A stretch of DNA of 64,000 nt, taken from the NCBI GenBank assembly GCA_963748315.1, contig CAVVIK010000006.1, positions 434,001 to 498,000 of the forward strand. Direction: 5' to 3'. The position numbers were made by a program, and so were the translations under genes. This DNA comes from DASPHG01 sp963748315 (GTDB taxonomy: Bacteria > Actinomycetota > Thermoleophilia > Solirubrobacterales > Thermoleophilaceae). This document shows positions 26,576 through 34,738 of the stretch, in pieces. The first letter of the stretch is position 1. The number at the start of each line of letters is the position of its first letter. The notes below the pieces were generated by a model. The model was not told where the DNA came from, did no database searches, and saw nothing but the letters and a program-made list of their open reading frames with translations.

Positions 26576-27271
26576 ATGGAGCTGCGACGGATCGCAATCC
26601 TGGGGATCGTCTGCGTCCTCATCGCGCTGTTCGCTGCGTCGGCGTCGGCGGCGAGTCTTAGTTCGGTGAGCGTCAAGAAGCCGGGCTTCGAGCCGTTGAG
26701 TGACGCCGAGGCAGCCGCGCGCGTCCACGAGTCGGGCTGGGAGCCGCGGCGGGGCAACGCGCGGGCGAACCGGCGCCGTCCCAACGATCGCCAGCTGCGG
26801 AACTTCCGCCGCCGGAGCGACATGATCAACCGGTCCCACGTGACGGGCAACTACCGCGGCACGACGGACGAGATCCTGCAGTGGGCCGCGCGCAAGTGGG
26901 GCTTCGATCCCGACCTCTTCCGGGCCGTCGCGACGGTCGAGTCGTACTGGAAGATGTCGGTGGTGGGCGACGGGGGGCTCTCGTTTGGCATCTTCCAGAT
27001 GAAGAAGGGCTACCACTGCTGCCCGCCGCTCAGCTCGAAGTACACAGCCTTCAACGCCGACTACTACGGCGGCATCCTGCGGGCGTACTTCGACGGCGAG
27101 CAGAAGTGGCTGAACGACGTGGAGCGCGGAGAGCGCTACGGCGCGGGGGACATCTGGGGAAGCGTCGGATCCTGGTACGCGGGCCGGTGGCGCACGCCGG
27201 CGGCGCTCGACTACATCCATCGCGTGCAGGACGCGCTCAGGGACGAGCCCTGGCGCGGCCGCTGGTTCTAG
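26576..27271 (+). CDS. Secreted lytic transglycosylase-like protein
   Basis: 231 aa with a signal peptide (about 1-25, IAILGIVCVLIALFAASASA). After a basic linker, residues about 95-230 form an SLT/lysozyme-like domain: FDPDLFRAVATVESYW holds the catalytic Glu, and the following GDGGLSFGIFQMKKGYH and GGILRAYFDGEQKWLND match the Gly-Ile-Phe-Gln and helix signatures of the fold. It would cleave peptidoglycan glycan strands outside the membrane. A GAGGA sequence about eight bases before ATG 26576 supports the start. It lies 30 bases before mreB, consistent with cell-shape or wall turnover linkage. Confidence 0.82.
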   Translation: MELRRIAILGIVCVLIALFAASASAASLSSVSVKKPGFEPLSDAEAAARVHESGWEPRRGNARANRRRPNDRQLRNFRRRSDMINRSHVTGNYRGTTDEILQWAARKWGFDPDLFRAVATVESYWKMSVVGDGGLSFGIFQMKKGYHCCPPLSSKYTAFNADYYGGILRAYFDGEQKWLNDVERGERYGAGDIWGSVGSWYAGRWRTPAALDYIHRVQDALRDEPWRGRWF

Positions 27272-27301
27272 GCGCATTCGCGCTGCACATAAGCTGTCGC
27301 G

Positions 27302-28393
27302 ATGCCTCTGTTCGGCGGCGGCGGTAGCGGCCGCGACCTAGCGATCGATCTCGGCACGGCCAACACGCTTGTGTTCGAGCGCGGCCGCGGGATCGCACTG
27401 TCGGAGCCGTCCGTCGTGGCGGTCGATGCCGAGAGCGGCAGCGTGCAGGCCGTCGGCGACGAGGCGCGCCGGATGATCGGCCGGACGCCCGCGACGATTT
27501 CCGCGATCCGGCCGCTGCGGCACGGGGTGATCGCCGACTTCGAGGTGACCGAGCGGATGCTGCGCTACTTCATGCGCAGCGTGCACCGGCGTCCGTACCC
27601 GCGCTCACGCGTCGTGATGTGCGCGCCGTCGGGGGTTACCGAGGTCGAGAAGCGCGCGGTCGAGGAAGCGTGCCTCGCGGCGGGCGCGCGCAAGGTGCAG
27701 CTGATCGAGGAGCCGATCGCGGCGGCGATCGGCGCGGGGCTCCCGATCGCCGAGCCGAGCGGCAACATGGTCGTCGACATCGGGGGCGGCACGAGCGAGG
27801 TCGCGGTGATCGCGCTCGGCGGGATGATCGTGTCGCACTCGCTGCGGGTGGGTGGCTACGACTTCGACGACGCGATCGCAACCCACCTGAAACGCGTGCA
27901 CGGCGTGGTCGTGGGGCAGCAGACCTCCGAGCGGCTGAAGCTCGCGATCGGGTCGGCGATGCCGCTCGACGAGGAGCTCGAGGGGGAGGTTCGCGGCCGC
28001 GAGGTCGCGTCCGGGCTGCCCAAGACCATCCGGCTGACGAGCGAGGAGCTCCGCGTGGCGTGCGCGGAGCCGCTGCGCGCGATCATCGAAGCGGTGAAGG
28101 GGACGCTCGAGCGGACGCCACCCGAGCTCGCGGCTGACATCTCGACACGCGGGATCCTGCTTGCCGGCGGCGGGGCGCTGCTGCGCGAGTTCGACGGCCT
28201 GCTCCACGTGGAGACCGAGCTGCCCGTGCGGCTCGCCGACTCCCCGCTCACCTGCGTCGTGGTCGGCGCTGGCCAGGCGCTCGAGGAGTTCGAGGCGCTC
28301 GAGGAGGTCGACGGGCGTCCGAACGCGGCGGCGCTCGCCCCGCCCGCGACGGACTTCGTTCGCGCGCCAGCGCCGCCGCTGACGTCTCGATGA
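27302..28393 (+). CDS. mreB: MreB/Mbl family rod-shape-determining actin homologue
   Basis: 363 aa. Forms membrane-bound filaments that guide elongation-phase wall synthesis. Actin-fold signatures: phosphate-1 AIDLGTANTLVF, the connect-1 region with IEEPIAAAIGAG, phosphate-2 MVVDIGGGTSEVAVIALGG, and adenosine motif GILLAGGGALLREFDG. The C terminus adds about 25 variable residues. No mreC or mreD is next to it, unlike the common mreBCD order; the next gene, with which it overlaps as ATGA, is an unrelated four-helix membrane protein. Confidence 0.92.
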   Translation: MPLFGGGGSGRDLAIDLGTANTLVFERGRGIALSEPSVVAVDAESGSVQAVGDEARRMIGRTPATISAIRPLRHGVIADFEVTERMLRYFMRSVHRRPYPRSRVVMCAPSGVTEVEKRAVEEACLAAGARKVQLIEEPIAAAIGAGLPIAEPSGNMVVDIGGGTSEVAVIALGGMIVSHSLRVGGYDFDDAIATHLKRVHGVVVGQQTSERLKLAIGSAMPLDEELEGEVRGREVASGLPKTIRLTSEELRVACAEPLRAIIEAVKGTLERTPPELAADISTRGILLAGGGALLREFDGLLHVETELPVRLADSPLTCVVVGAGQALEEFEALEEVDGRPNAAALAPPATDFVRAPAPPLTSR

Positions 28394-28833
28394 CGGCGTT
28401 CGTCACAGCGGGGGCCGGGTTCCTGCTCGCGGTGCTCTGGTTCGACCTGATGTTCGACGTCCAGGTGCGTAGCGGCGATCGCCGCGACGAGGGTGTTGCG
28501 TCGATCGCCGCGTACTACCGGCGGGTGACGCTCGAGGCCTATCCGATGAACCGCCTGGTCGCGGTGGTGATGCTCGGCACGCTTGCTGCGCTGGTGGCTC
28601 AGGTGGCCGTCGGCGACGTGCCGCGGTGGGCGTCGATCACCTCGCTCACGCTCACGATCGGCGCCACCGGCCTCGCCATGGGCCACACATTCCCCACCGG
28701 CGCGCTTCTCGGCACGGGCCGCGGCACGCCGGATGAGCAGGCCGGTCTCGCCCGGTTGATGCTCCGGGATCACCTCCTGTGCCTCGCGGCGATCGTGGCC
28801 GTGCTCGTGCTTCAGCTCGGCTTCGCGCGCTAG
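28390..28833 (+). CDS. Four-helix integral membrane protein of unknown function
   Basis: 147 aa with hydrophobic segments near 5-20, 55-77, 84-101 and 122-143. The first loop carries charged residues (QVRSGDRRDEGVASIAAYYR). The ATG overlaps the mreB stop (ATGA), so translation is probably coupled. I do not recognise a family. The coupling suggests a role near the cell-shape machinery, but nothing in the sequence shows it. Confidence 0.7.
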   Translation: MTAFVTAGAGFLLAVLWFDLMFDVQVRSGDRRDEGVASIAAYYRRVTLEAYPMNRLVAVVMLGTLAALVAQVAVGDVPRWASITSLTLTIGATGLAMGHTFPTGALLGTGRGTPDEQAGLARLMLRDHLLCLAAIVAVLVLQLGFAR

Positions 28834-28842
28834 AGCGCCCCC

Positions 28843-28867
28843 GGGTGACCGGCGCCCGGTGTCACCC
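28843..28867. terminator. Terminator-like hairpin after the mreB operon
   Basis: GGGTGAC and GTCACCC arms enclose a second stem CCGG/CCGG with a three-base loop. It begins nine bases after the membrane-protein stop and ends before the next start. No T-tract follows, as is usual for high-GC actinobacterial hairpins. Confidence 0.5.
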
Positions 28868-28887
28868 GAATGCTCTTAGATTCCCCC

Positions 28888-30298
28888 GTGGCAGTGAGGC
28901 TCTTCGTCATTGCGGTGATGGCGCTGGCGGTCACCGCGCCCTCCGCCGCGGGCGCCCCGGCCGAGCGGCTCTACTGGGCCCAGGACATCGGTGGGACGAC
29001 CGTCGAGCGCTGCGGCCTCGGCACGCTGCCGTGCAACTCGCAGACGGTGGCGAACGAGCAGGCCGATCCCTTCGGAGTCGCCGTCAACTCATCGCACGTG
29101 TACTGGACCGCGACCGACGCCAACGAGGTGCTGCGCTGCCCGATCGGAGCATCACTGCCGTGCGCCGGCCAGGTGGTTGCAACCGGGGAGATGTCGCAGC
29201 CGGTCGGCATGGCGCTGAGCGCGACGCACGTCTACTGGGCCGACAACACGCCCGGCGACGATCCGCCGCTGTCCGATCGGCGGGCCGTTCCCGTGCACAC
29301 CGGAGACGGTCGCCTCGGCGCCGGACGCCTCCCAGCCGGCCGTCAACGGTACGCACGTCTACTGGACGCAGTTCGACGGGAACGTGGTTCGCCGTTGTCC
29401 GCTCAGCGGCGGGTTCCCGTGCACACCCGAGACGGTCGCCGAGGGCCAGGATCACCCGGTCGGGATCGCCCTGACCGGGACGCACGTCTACTGGGGCAGC
29501 ACCGGACTCGCCAGCTCGCTCGGCGGCAGCGTCAACCGCTGTCCGATCGCGGGGCCGTTCCCCTGTTCGTCCGAGGAGGTTGCCTCGGACTCCGTCGGCG
29601 TGCGCGGCGTCGCCGTCGACTCGGACCATCTCTACTGGTCGAACGCGCAGTCCGGCCAAGCGTTCCGCTGTCCGATCGGCGGGCCATTCCCGTGCGACTC
29701 CCCCACCGAGGTCGTGAACGGGGAGGACGGGATCTCGCAGATCGCGCTCCAGCCCAGGCGGGAATCGCGCGGCGGAGGCGGAGGCGGAGGCGGAGGCGGA
29801 AATGACCTCGAGCGCGGCGCCTGCGCAAACGTCTTCAGAGGCACCCGGGCGGACGACCGCCTGCGCGGGTCTGCGTTCGGAGACCGCCTGCTCGGCCTCG
29901 GCGGCGACGACCGGCTGAACGGCCTCGGCAGCAGGGATTGCCTGCGCGGAGGGCGGGGAGCGGACAGGCTGGGGGGCGGCCCTCGCGGTGACCGGCTCGA
30001 CGGCGGGGGCGGGGGTGACCGTTTGCGCGGGGGCGGCGGCGCGGACCGCCTTCGCGGCCGGGGCGGCAAGGACCGCCTGAAGGGCGGAGCGCGCAGGGAC
30101 AGGCTTCGCGGCGGCGGCGGTGCAGACCGGCTGAACGGGGGCGGGGGGAAGAACCGCTATTCGGGCGGCCGCGGGCGCGACCGGATCCGCGCGGTCAACG
30201 GCCGTCGGGACCGCGTGAACTGCGGGCCCGGAAACGACCGTGCGGTGCTCGACGCAGCCGACCGAGCGGTCGGCTGCGAGACGGTGAAGCGCCGCTAG
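28888..30298 (+). CDS. Secreted surface protein: beta-propeller repeats plus RTX-like glycine repeats, with a frameshift
   Basis: About 470 aa when the frame is repaired. A signal peptide (FVIAVMALAVTAPSAAGAPA) leads into six repeats of about 45-50 residues, each ending in a pattern like VYWT...RCPIGGPFPC..ETVA, which resemble DUF5050/YVTN-type propeller blades with paired cysteines. A Gly10 linker precedes about 15 tandem nonapeptide-like units of the G-G-x-G-x-D-R-L-x type (about 29860-30200), similar to RTX calcium-binding repeats. At 29254-29262 the frame breaks with one extra base: the repeat continues in the next frame as TIRRCPIGGPFPC. GTG 28888 or 28894 may be the start. Confidence 0.7.
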
Positions 30299-30304
30299 CC
30301 GGAG

Positions 30305-31744
30305 CTATCCGGCGCCGTAGCCTGCGGCGAGCTGACAGAGCCCGGGCTGCCAGCCCGCGGCCCGGATGTCTGTCCCGAGCTTGGTCAGGTTCTCGTACTG
30401 GCGGTCGTTGAGCGCCGGCGTGAGCGTGGTCCCGTTGGTGCCCTTCACCTTGTTCTGCTCGGGTTTCGCGCCCGGAACGTAATGCTCGCCCTTCCACCGC
30501 AGGATGTCGATGCCGCGGTCGTAGTCGACCGAGTAGACGATGTCGCCCGACGGCGCCCACTTGGGCGACGACGAGGAGCTGCCGAGTGCGGCGAAGAAGC
30601 CCTGCTCGGTGATCGAGCCGTCCTTGCCGACCTGGAGGAAGCGGACGCCGTCCTCATACTCGGAGAGCGCCACCAGGCCGCCGTTCTTGAACGTTGGATG
30701 CTCCTGGAACCAGTGCACCGAGCAGCCGAGGTGGTTGGCGATCGGCTTGCCGTCCGTGTACGTGCCGTTGCCGGCTGCCTCGATCTGTGACTTGAGATCG
30801 AAGTCGTACGCCGTCTCCGACCTGTCGTCGTTGAGGTTGGACTGATAGACCGAGAACTCGCTGTTGTTTCCGACGACCCTGTCCTCGTCGTTCGGGATCG
30901 ACTCGCACTGCGGGTTGAAGTTCTCCTCGCCGCCGGTGAGCAGGAACTTGTCCTTCCCCGCACGCGGCCAGCGTGCCGAGTGGACGAACTTGGCCGCTTC
31001 CCCGGTATAGAGCACCTGGGGCGTGGTCGGCGACGCGCCCGGCGCTTCCTTCGGATTGACCGTGATCACGGAGAAAGGCCGACATGCGGTGAGGAGCACG
31101 CCGGGCCGGATCTCACGGATGTGGTGGCAGCTCTTGGAGTCGACGCCCTCGTTCTCCCGGAGGTACGTGATCCAGTTGCCGGCTTCGCTCGGAGCCTGGA
31201 ACGACGCGCCGCTGTCGAGGGCGTGGCGCGCATCGACGATCGTGCCCCCTGAGCCGTAGAACCAGGTGCAGTCGAGCACGCATTCGACCGTGTGGTTCGC
31301 CTTCGGGGTGATGCCGATCTCGCGGATGTTCGACGGGTCGCGCACATCGAAGAACTGGATGCATCCGGTGAGCCTGCCCGTGCCCAGAGGCTCCGACGAG
31401 TTGACGCAGTTCGGCATGAGCGAGAAGAAATCGCTCGCAAACGCGAGGATCTTGCCGTTCGTCGGCACCTCCTCGTTCTCCCACGACGCGTTCGGGATGA
31501 TCCCCGTCCTCACCGGGGTCTCGGGCGTCGAGATGTCGTAGATCGAGATGTTCTTGGCGCTCGTCACGAACAGCTTGTTGCCGACGACCCTCGCGCCCGT
31601 GGTCAAGCCGACGTCCTCCTTGATGGAGCCCAGGTAGTCGACGTTGTCGGATGAGACCGCGTCAGGCCAGGTCTGGTTGGCATCGGCGATCGGAATGACG
31701 ACCAGGGAGAGGGCGGCAACGACGGCCGCGGTGGGAATGCGCAT
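30305..31744 (-). CDS. Secreted LVIVD-repeat protein
   Basis: 479 aa, signal peptide about 1-22. Repeats such as NKLFVTSAKNISIYDISTPE and GCIQFFDVRDPSNIREIGI match the LVIVD beta-propeller repeat, in which a V-D-(I/V)-S-x-P unit recurs. Seven or more Cys residues suggest disulphides in the exported protein. The sequence ends LCQLAAGYGAG. Ligand unknown. Its start is divergent from the copper-protein cluster, with 128 bp between starts that contain a perfect 19-bp tandem repeat. Confidence 0.78.
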   Translation of the reverse strand: MRIPTAAVVAALSLVVIPIADANQTWPDAVSSDNVDYLGSIKEDVGLTTGARVVGNKLFVTSAKNISIYDISTPETPVRTGIIPNASWENEEVPTNGKILAFASDFFSLMPNCVNSSEPLGTGRLTGCIQFFDVRDPSNIREIGITPKANHTVECVLDCTWFYGSGGTIVDARHALDSGASFQAPSEAGNWITYLRENEGVDSKSCHHIREIRPGVLLTACRPFSVITVNPKEAPGASPTTPQVLYTGEAAKFVHSARWPRAGKDKFLLTGGEENFNPQCESIPNDEDRVVGNNSEFSVYQSNLNDDRSETAYDFDLKSQIEAAGNGTYTDGKPIANHLGCSVHWFQEHPTFKNGGLVALSEYEDGVRFLQVGKDGSITEQGFFAALGSSSSSPKWAPSGDIVYSVDYDRGIDILRWKGEHYVPGAKPEQNKVKGTNGTTLTPALNDRQYENLTKLGTDIRAAGWQPGLCQLAAGYGAG

Positions 31745-31781
31745 ACCCTCTGAAACGCGCCTGAAAGGTAAAAACTTGCGG

Positions 31782-31819
31782 CCTTTCGCCGGAAGTTGCC
31801 CCTTTCGCCGGAAGTTGCC
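31782..31819. repeat. Perfect 19-bp tandem repeat in a divergent promoter region
   Basis: Two adjacent identical copies of cctttcgccggaagttgcc (31782-31800 and 31801-31819). They lie between the divergent starts of the LVIVD-protein gene and the cupredoxin-like gene, 38-90 bp from either start. Each unit contains a short TTCGCCGGAA near-palindrome. The position suits a repeated operator, but the binding protein is unknown. Confidence 0.75.
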
Positions 31820-31872
31820 TATATTCGCGCGGACTCTCTCCCAGCGCCGGTGCCTGGCGCAGAAAGGACCAC

Positions 31873-32445
31873 ATGACCAACAGGAAAATCGCGGCCGGGG
31901 CCGCAGGCCTCGCCCTGATCGCCGCCGGAGGTGCCGCCGCCGTCGTAAGCGCGAGCGGTGGTGCGGACACGGCGCAGGCCCCCGAGACCGCCGTCGTGAA
32001 GCAGAAGGCGGGTGTGGAGATAAAGCCCAACCGATACGTGAAGGACAAGCTGCGCTTCAACAAGGACGTCTACACGGTCCAGTCCGGTGGGACCCTGCGC
32101 GTCGTCAACACCCAGCCGGAGGAGGGCCCGCACACGACCAGCCTCGTGAAGAAGAGGGACCTGCCGACGAACGCCAACGAGGCGTTCAACTGCCAGGTCT
32201 GCAACGAGCTGACCAAGGCGCACGGCGCGGACCCGAACGGCAACAAGCCGCCGAAGTTCGAGTTCGTTGAGAACGGCGAGGGTCAGAACGACCCGGCCAA
32301 CTTCAACAAGCCCGGCGACTCGGGTGTCACCGGCGACAAGAAGGGCGACTCCTTCGAGGTGCCCGTGACCGCGCCGGCCGGCAAGACGCTCCGCATTCTC
32401 TGCATCGTCCATCCGTGGATGCAGGCGAAGCTCAAGGTGGAGTAG
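31873..32445 (+). CDS. Secreted cupredoxin-like protein
   Basis: 190 aa. Signal peptide or N-terminal anchor (about 1-27). The domain (about 45-190) has type-1 copper ligands in expected order: His in EGPHTTSL, Cys-x2-His-x2-Met in LCIVHPWMQAKLKVE at the end, the arrangement of plastocyanin/azurin-like folds. An inserted loop (about 90-150) contains CQVCNEL and is rich in Asn and Lys. It is followed seven bases later by a multicopper oxidase gene, so it may donate or accept electrons for that enzyme (inference). Confidence 0.75.
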   Translation: MTNRKIAAGAAGLALIAAGGAAAVVSASGGADTAQAPETAVVKQKAGVEIKPNRYVKDKLRFNKDVYTVQSGGTLRVVNTQPEEGPHTTSLVKKRDLPTNANEAFNCQVCNELTKAHGADPNGNKPPKFEFVENGEGQNDPANFNKPGDSGVTGDKKGDSFEVPVTAPAGKTLRILCIVHPWMQAKLKVE

Positions 32446-32452
32446 TCGTCTC

Positions 32453-33388
32453 TTGAAGGCAAGCCGTATCGCGGGGGCCCTGGCTTCGGCCGGGGCCCTC
32501 GCTGTCTTCGCGGCGGCTCCCGCCGACGCGCGCGTGAAGGACGTGTGGGTCGCCGCCGTTCCCAACTCGTGGAACGTCGCTCCGAGCGGCCACGACCCGA
32601 TCTCCGGCGAGGAGGTCGATCCATCGAAGGCGATCTTCGGGACCGTCGTCTACCGGCGCTTCAGCGCCAACTGGCGCCGTCCGACCCGCAACTCGCCGCG
32701 CTCCAGCTCGGACGGGATCATGATCCCCGGCCCGCTCATCCGCGCGCGGGTTGGCGACCGCCTTCGCATCCACTTCAAGAACATGGACAGCCTGCGGAAG
32801 GACCCGCACTCGATGCACTTCCACGGGGTCCATTACCGCCCGAGCTCGGACGGCGCGTACGTGCCCGGCTTCTCCGGCAAGGACGGCAATGTCAGGTTCG
32901 GCCGCAAGTACACGTACCGGCTCACCGCCGGCCGCGACTCCGTCGGCGTATGGCCCTACCACGATCACTCGCCCTCGATGGAGGACTCGATCCACGGCGG
33001 GATGTTCGGGATGCTTTCGATCTTCGGCCGCCACGAGCGCCTTCCCGATCGCGAGTTCCAGGTCGTGTTCTCGCCCTTCGGTGAGGACTTCATGGCGATC
33101 AACGGACGCGCGTTCATCGGCAACACGCCGATCTACCGCAGCCGTGTCGGCGAGCGCGTCCAGTGGGACGTCATGGCGATGGGCTCGGACCACCACACCT
33201 TCCACGTGCACGGTCACCGCTGGAGGTCGCGCGCCGGCAACTCGCGCGACACCCAGACGCTCGGCCCGGCGGAGAGCTTCCGCTTTCGCTGGCGCGAGCG
33301 CGATCCCGGCACGTGGCTCTACCACTGCCACGTCGAGGACCACATGATGCGCGGCATGATCGGGCTGTACCGCGTCAAGCGCCGATGA
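32453..33388 (+). CDS. Two-domain multicopper oxidase, secreted
   Basis: 311 aa with signal peptide (about 1-26), TTG start. All four copper motifs occur: SMHFHGVHY, WPYHDHSPSM, HHTFHVHGHRW and YHCHVEDHMMRGM. The small size fits two cupredoxin domains, like the small laccases that assemble as trimers, not the 500-residue three-domain type. The last motif supplies the type-1 Cys and a Met axial ligand, and a Cys-bracketing His pair for the trinuclear centre. It probably oxidises phenols, metals or nitrite-like donors outside the cell. The stop overlaps the next cupredoxin start as ATGA. Confidence 0.88.
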   Translation: MKASRIAGALASAGALAVFAAAPADARVKDVWVAAVPNSWNVAPSGHDPISGEEVDPSKAIFGTVVYRRFSANWRRPTRNSPRSSSDGIMIPGPLIRARVGDRLRIHFKNMDSLRKDPHSMHFHGVHYRPSSDGAYVPGFSGKDGNVRFGRKYTYRLTAGRDSVGVWPYHDHSPSMEDSIHGGMFGMLSIFGRHERLPDREFQVVFSPFGEDFMAINGRAFIGNTPIYRSRVGERVQWDVMAMGSDHHTFHVHGHRWRSRAGNSRDTQTLGPAESFRFRWRERDPGTWLYHCHVEDHMMRGMIGLYRVKRR

Positions 33389-34211
33389 GGGCGGCGCTCG
33401 CGGGCGCCGTGGCCACGCTCGCTTTCGTGACGGCGACGCCCGCCTCGGCCGTCGAGCCGGTGAACATCCAGTTCCAGTGGTTCTCACCTACGCCGCTCGA
33501 CGTGCTTCCGGGCGAGACCGTCGAGTGGACCAACATCAGCGAGCGAAGCCACACGGTCACAGCCGACGACGAGACGTTCGATTCCGGCGAGATCGGTGGC
33601 GGCGACCGCTTCGAGCGGACCTTCGACAGTCCCGGGGCCTACCCGTACCACTGCCGCCTCCATGCCGGGATGGTGGGTGAGGTGGACGTCCGCCGCTTGA
33701 TTCTCGAGGACCTGCCACCCGGTCTCGTCGAGGTCGGCGAGCGGATAGACGTCGATGGGCGGACCGCCGATCGCGGGTTCGCCGGTACAGATCGAGCGCG
33801 ACACGGGCGGCGGTTTCGAGCCGGTGGCGTCGGTCATGCCGGATGCCGACGGCGGCTGGCACGCGGAGGTCGTCGCCGAGCGGACGGCCGAATACCGAGC
33901 GCGCGCCGGCGCCGACGTGAGCCAGACCCGCCGTCTGCTTGGTCAGCGAGCACCGCGTGATCGTGCGCGCACGCCGCGGCCGGGTGTCGGTCAGGACCGT
34001 GCCGCCGAACCCGTACGGGCGGGTCGTGCTCGAGCTGCGCCTGCGCGAGCGGTTCGGGTGGTGGCCGCAGAGCTTCAAGCGGCTCGACTACCTCTCACGT
34101 GCATCGTTCCGGGTCAATCGGCGCATCCGCGCGCGCGTCTCGCTCGTCGACAAGGACGGCTGGACGCGGCTGGCGGTCAGCCGGGCCGTGCGCATCCGAC
34201 CGCGCCGTTAG
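33385..34211 (+). CDS. Secreted cupredoxin with C-terminal Ig-like domain, two apparent frameshifts
   Basis: About 274 aa when repaired. Signal peptide about 1-22, then a plastocyanin-like domain: SERSHTVTADDE with a His ligand and YHCRLHAGMVGEV with Cys, His and Met ligands. The reading frame shifts at about 33763, where one extra base precedes PPIAGSPVQIERD, and at about 33937, where one extra base precedes LVSEHRVIVRARRG. Both downstream parts are protein-like and form a beta-rich C-terminal domain ending VRIRPRR at TAG 34211. The ATG overlaps the multicopper oxidase stop. Probably an exported copper or electron-transfer protein. Sequencing error is the simplest account of the shifts. Confidence 0.68.
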
Positions 34212-34258
34212 GCGCGTCAACGCTCGCAAATCGGCGCGACCGCACCTAGAGTCGCCGA

Positions 34259-34738
34259 ATGCGCTCTCTCCTCGTCGCAGCCTTGATGCTGCTCGCACTC
34301 GTGCCGTTCGCGATCGCCGACTCCCAGACCGTTCAGGGGACCGGGGTCATCAAGAAGATGTCGGTGAACAACGGCGATAACAAGGTCGTCGTCAAGCTCA
34401 AGGGCTTGGACGCGCCGTGCGAAGCGCACTACTTCAAGGTCGTCATCTTCTGGGGGAAGAAGAAGGCGTACCAGGCGGACGCTGGCTGCTACGGCGTCAA
34501 GTGGATCCCGAGCCTCTACTACCAGGCCAACCGCAACAACGGCCAGGGAGGCGAAGAGGTGAAGTGCGAGAAGTTCAAGGTCGCCTACGACAAGGACAAG
34601 GGCACCTACAAGGTGGTCGTCCCCCGCAAGTGCATGGACGAGGCGCCCGACAAGATCAAGGTGCGCGCCGAGGGCGACAACTACGCCTCGCCCACTCCCG
34701 GCGAAGCGGGACCGACTAAGGCGCTGCCGCGCGGCTGA
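34259..34738 (+). CDS. Small secreted protein of unknown function
   Basis: 159 aa with a clear signal peptide (about 1-20, LLVAALMLLALVPFAIADSQ). The mature part is Lys-, Val- and Asp-rich, with four cysteines (in APCEAHY, AGCYGVK, VKCEKFK and PRKCMDEA) that could form two disulphides, and a beta-rich pattern (VIKKMSVNNGDNKVVVKL). I do not recognise the family. The 3' end overlaps the convergent peptidase gene by 23 bases. Confidence 0.65.
   Translation: MRSLLVAALMLLALVPFAIADSQTVQGTGVIKKMSVNNGDNKVVVKLKGLDAPCEAHYFKVVIFWGKKKAYQADAGCYGVKWIPSLYYQANRNNGQGGEEVKCEKFKVAYDKDKGTYKVVVPRKCMDEAPDKIKVRAEGDNYASPTPGEAGPTKALPRG

Noticed and set aside
29860..30200. CRISPR-like or satellite repeat
   Set aside because: The periodicity is nine codons of a coding repeat, in frame with the surface protein; there are no spacers of constant length.
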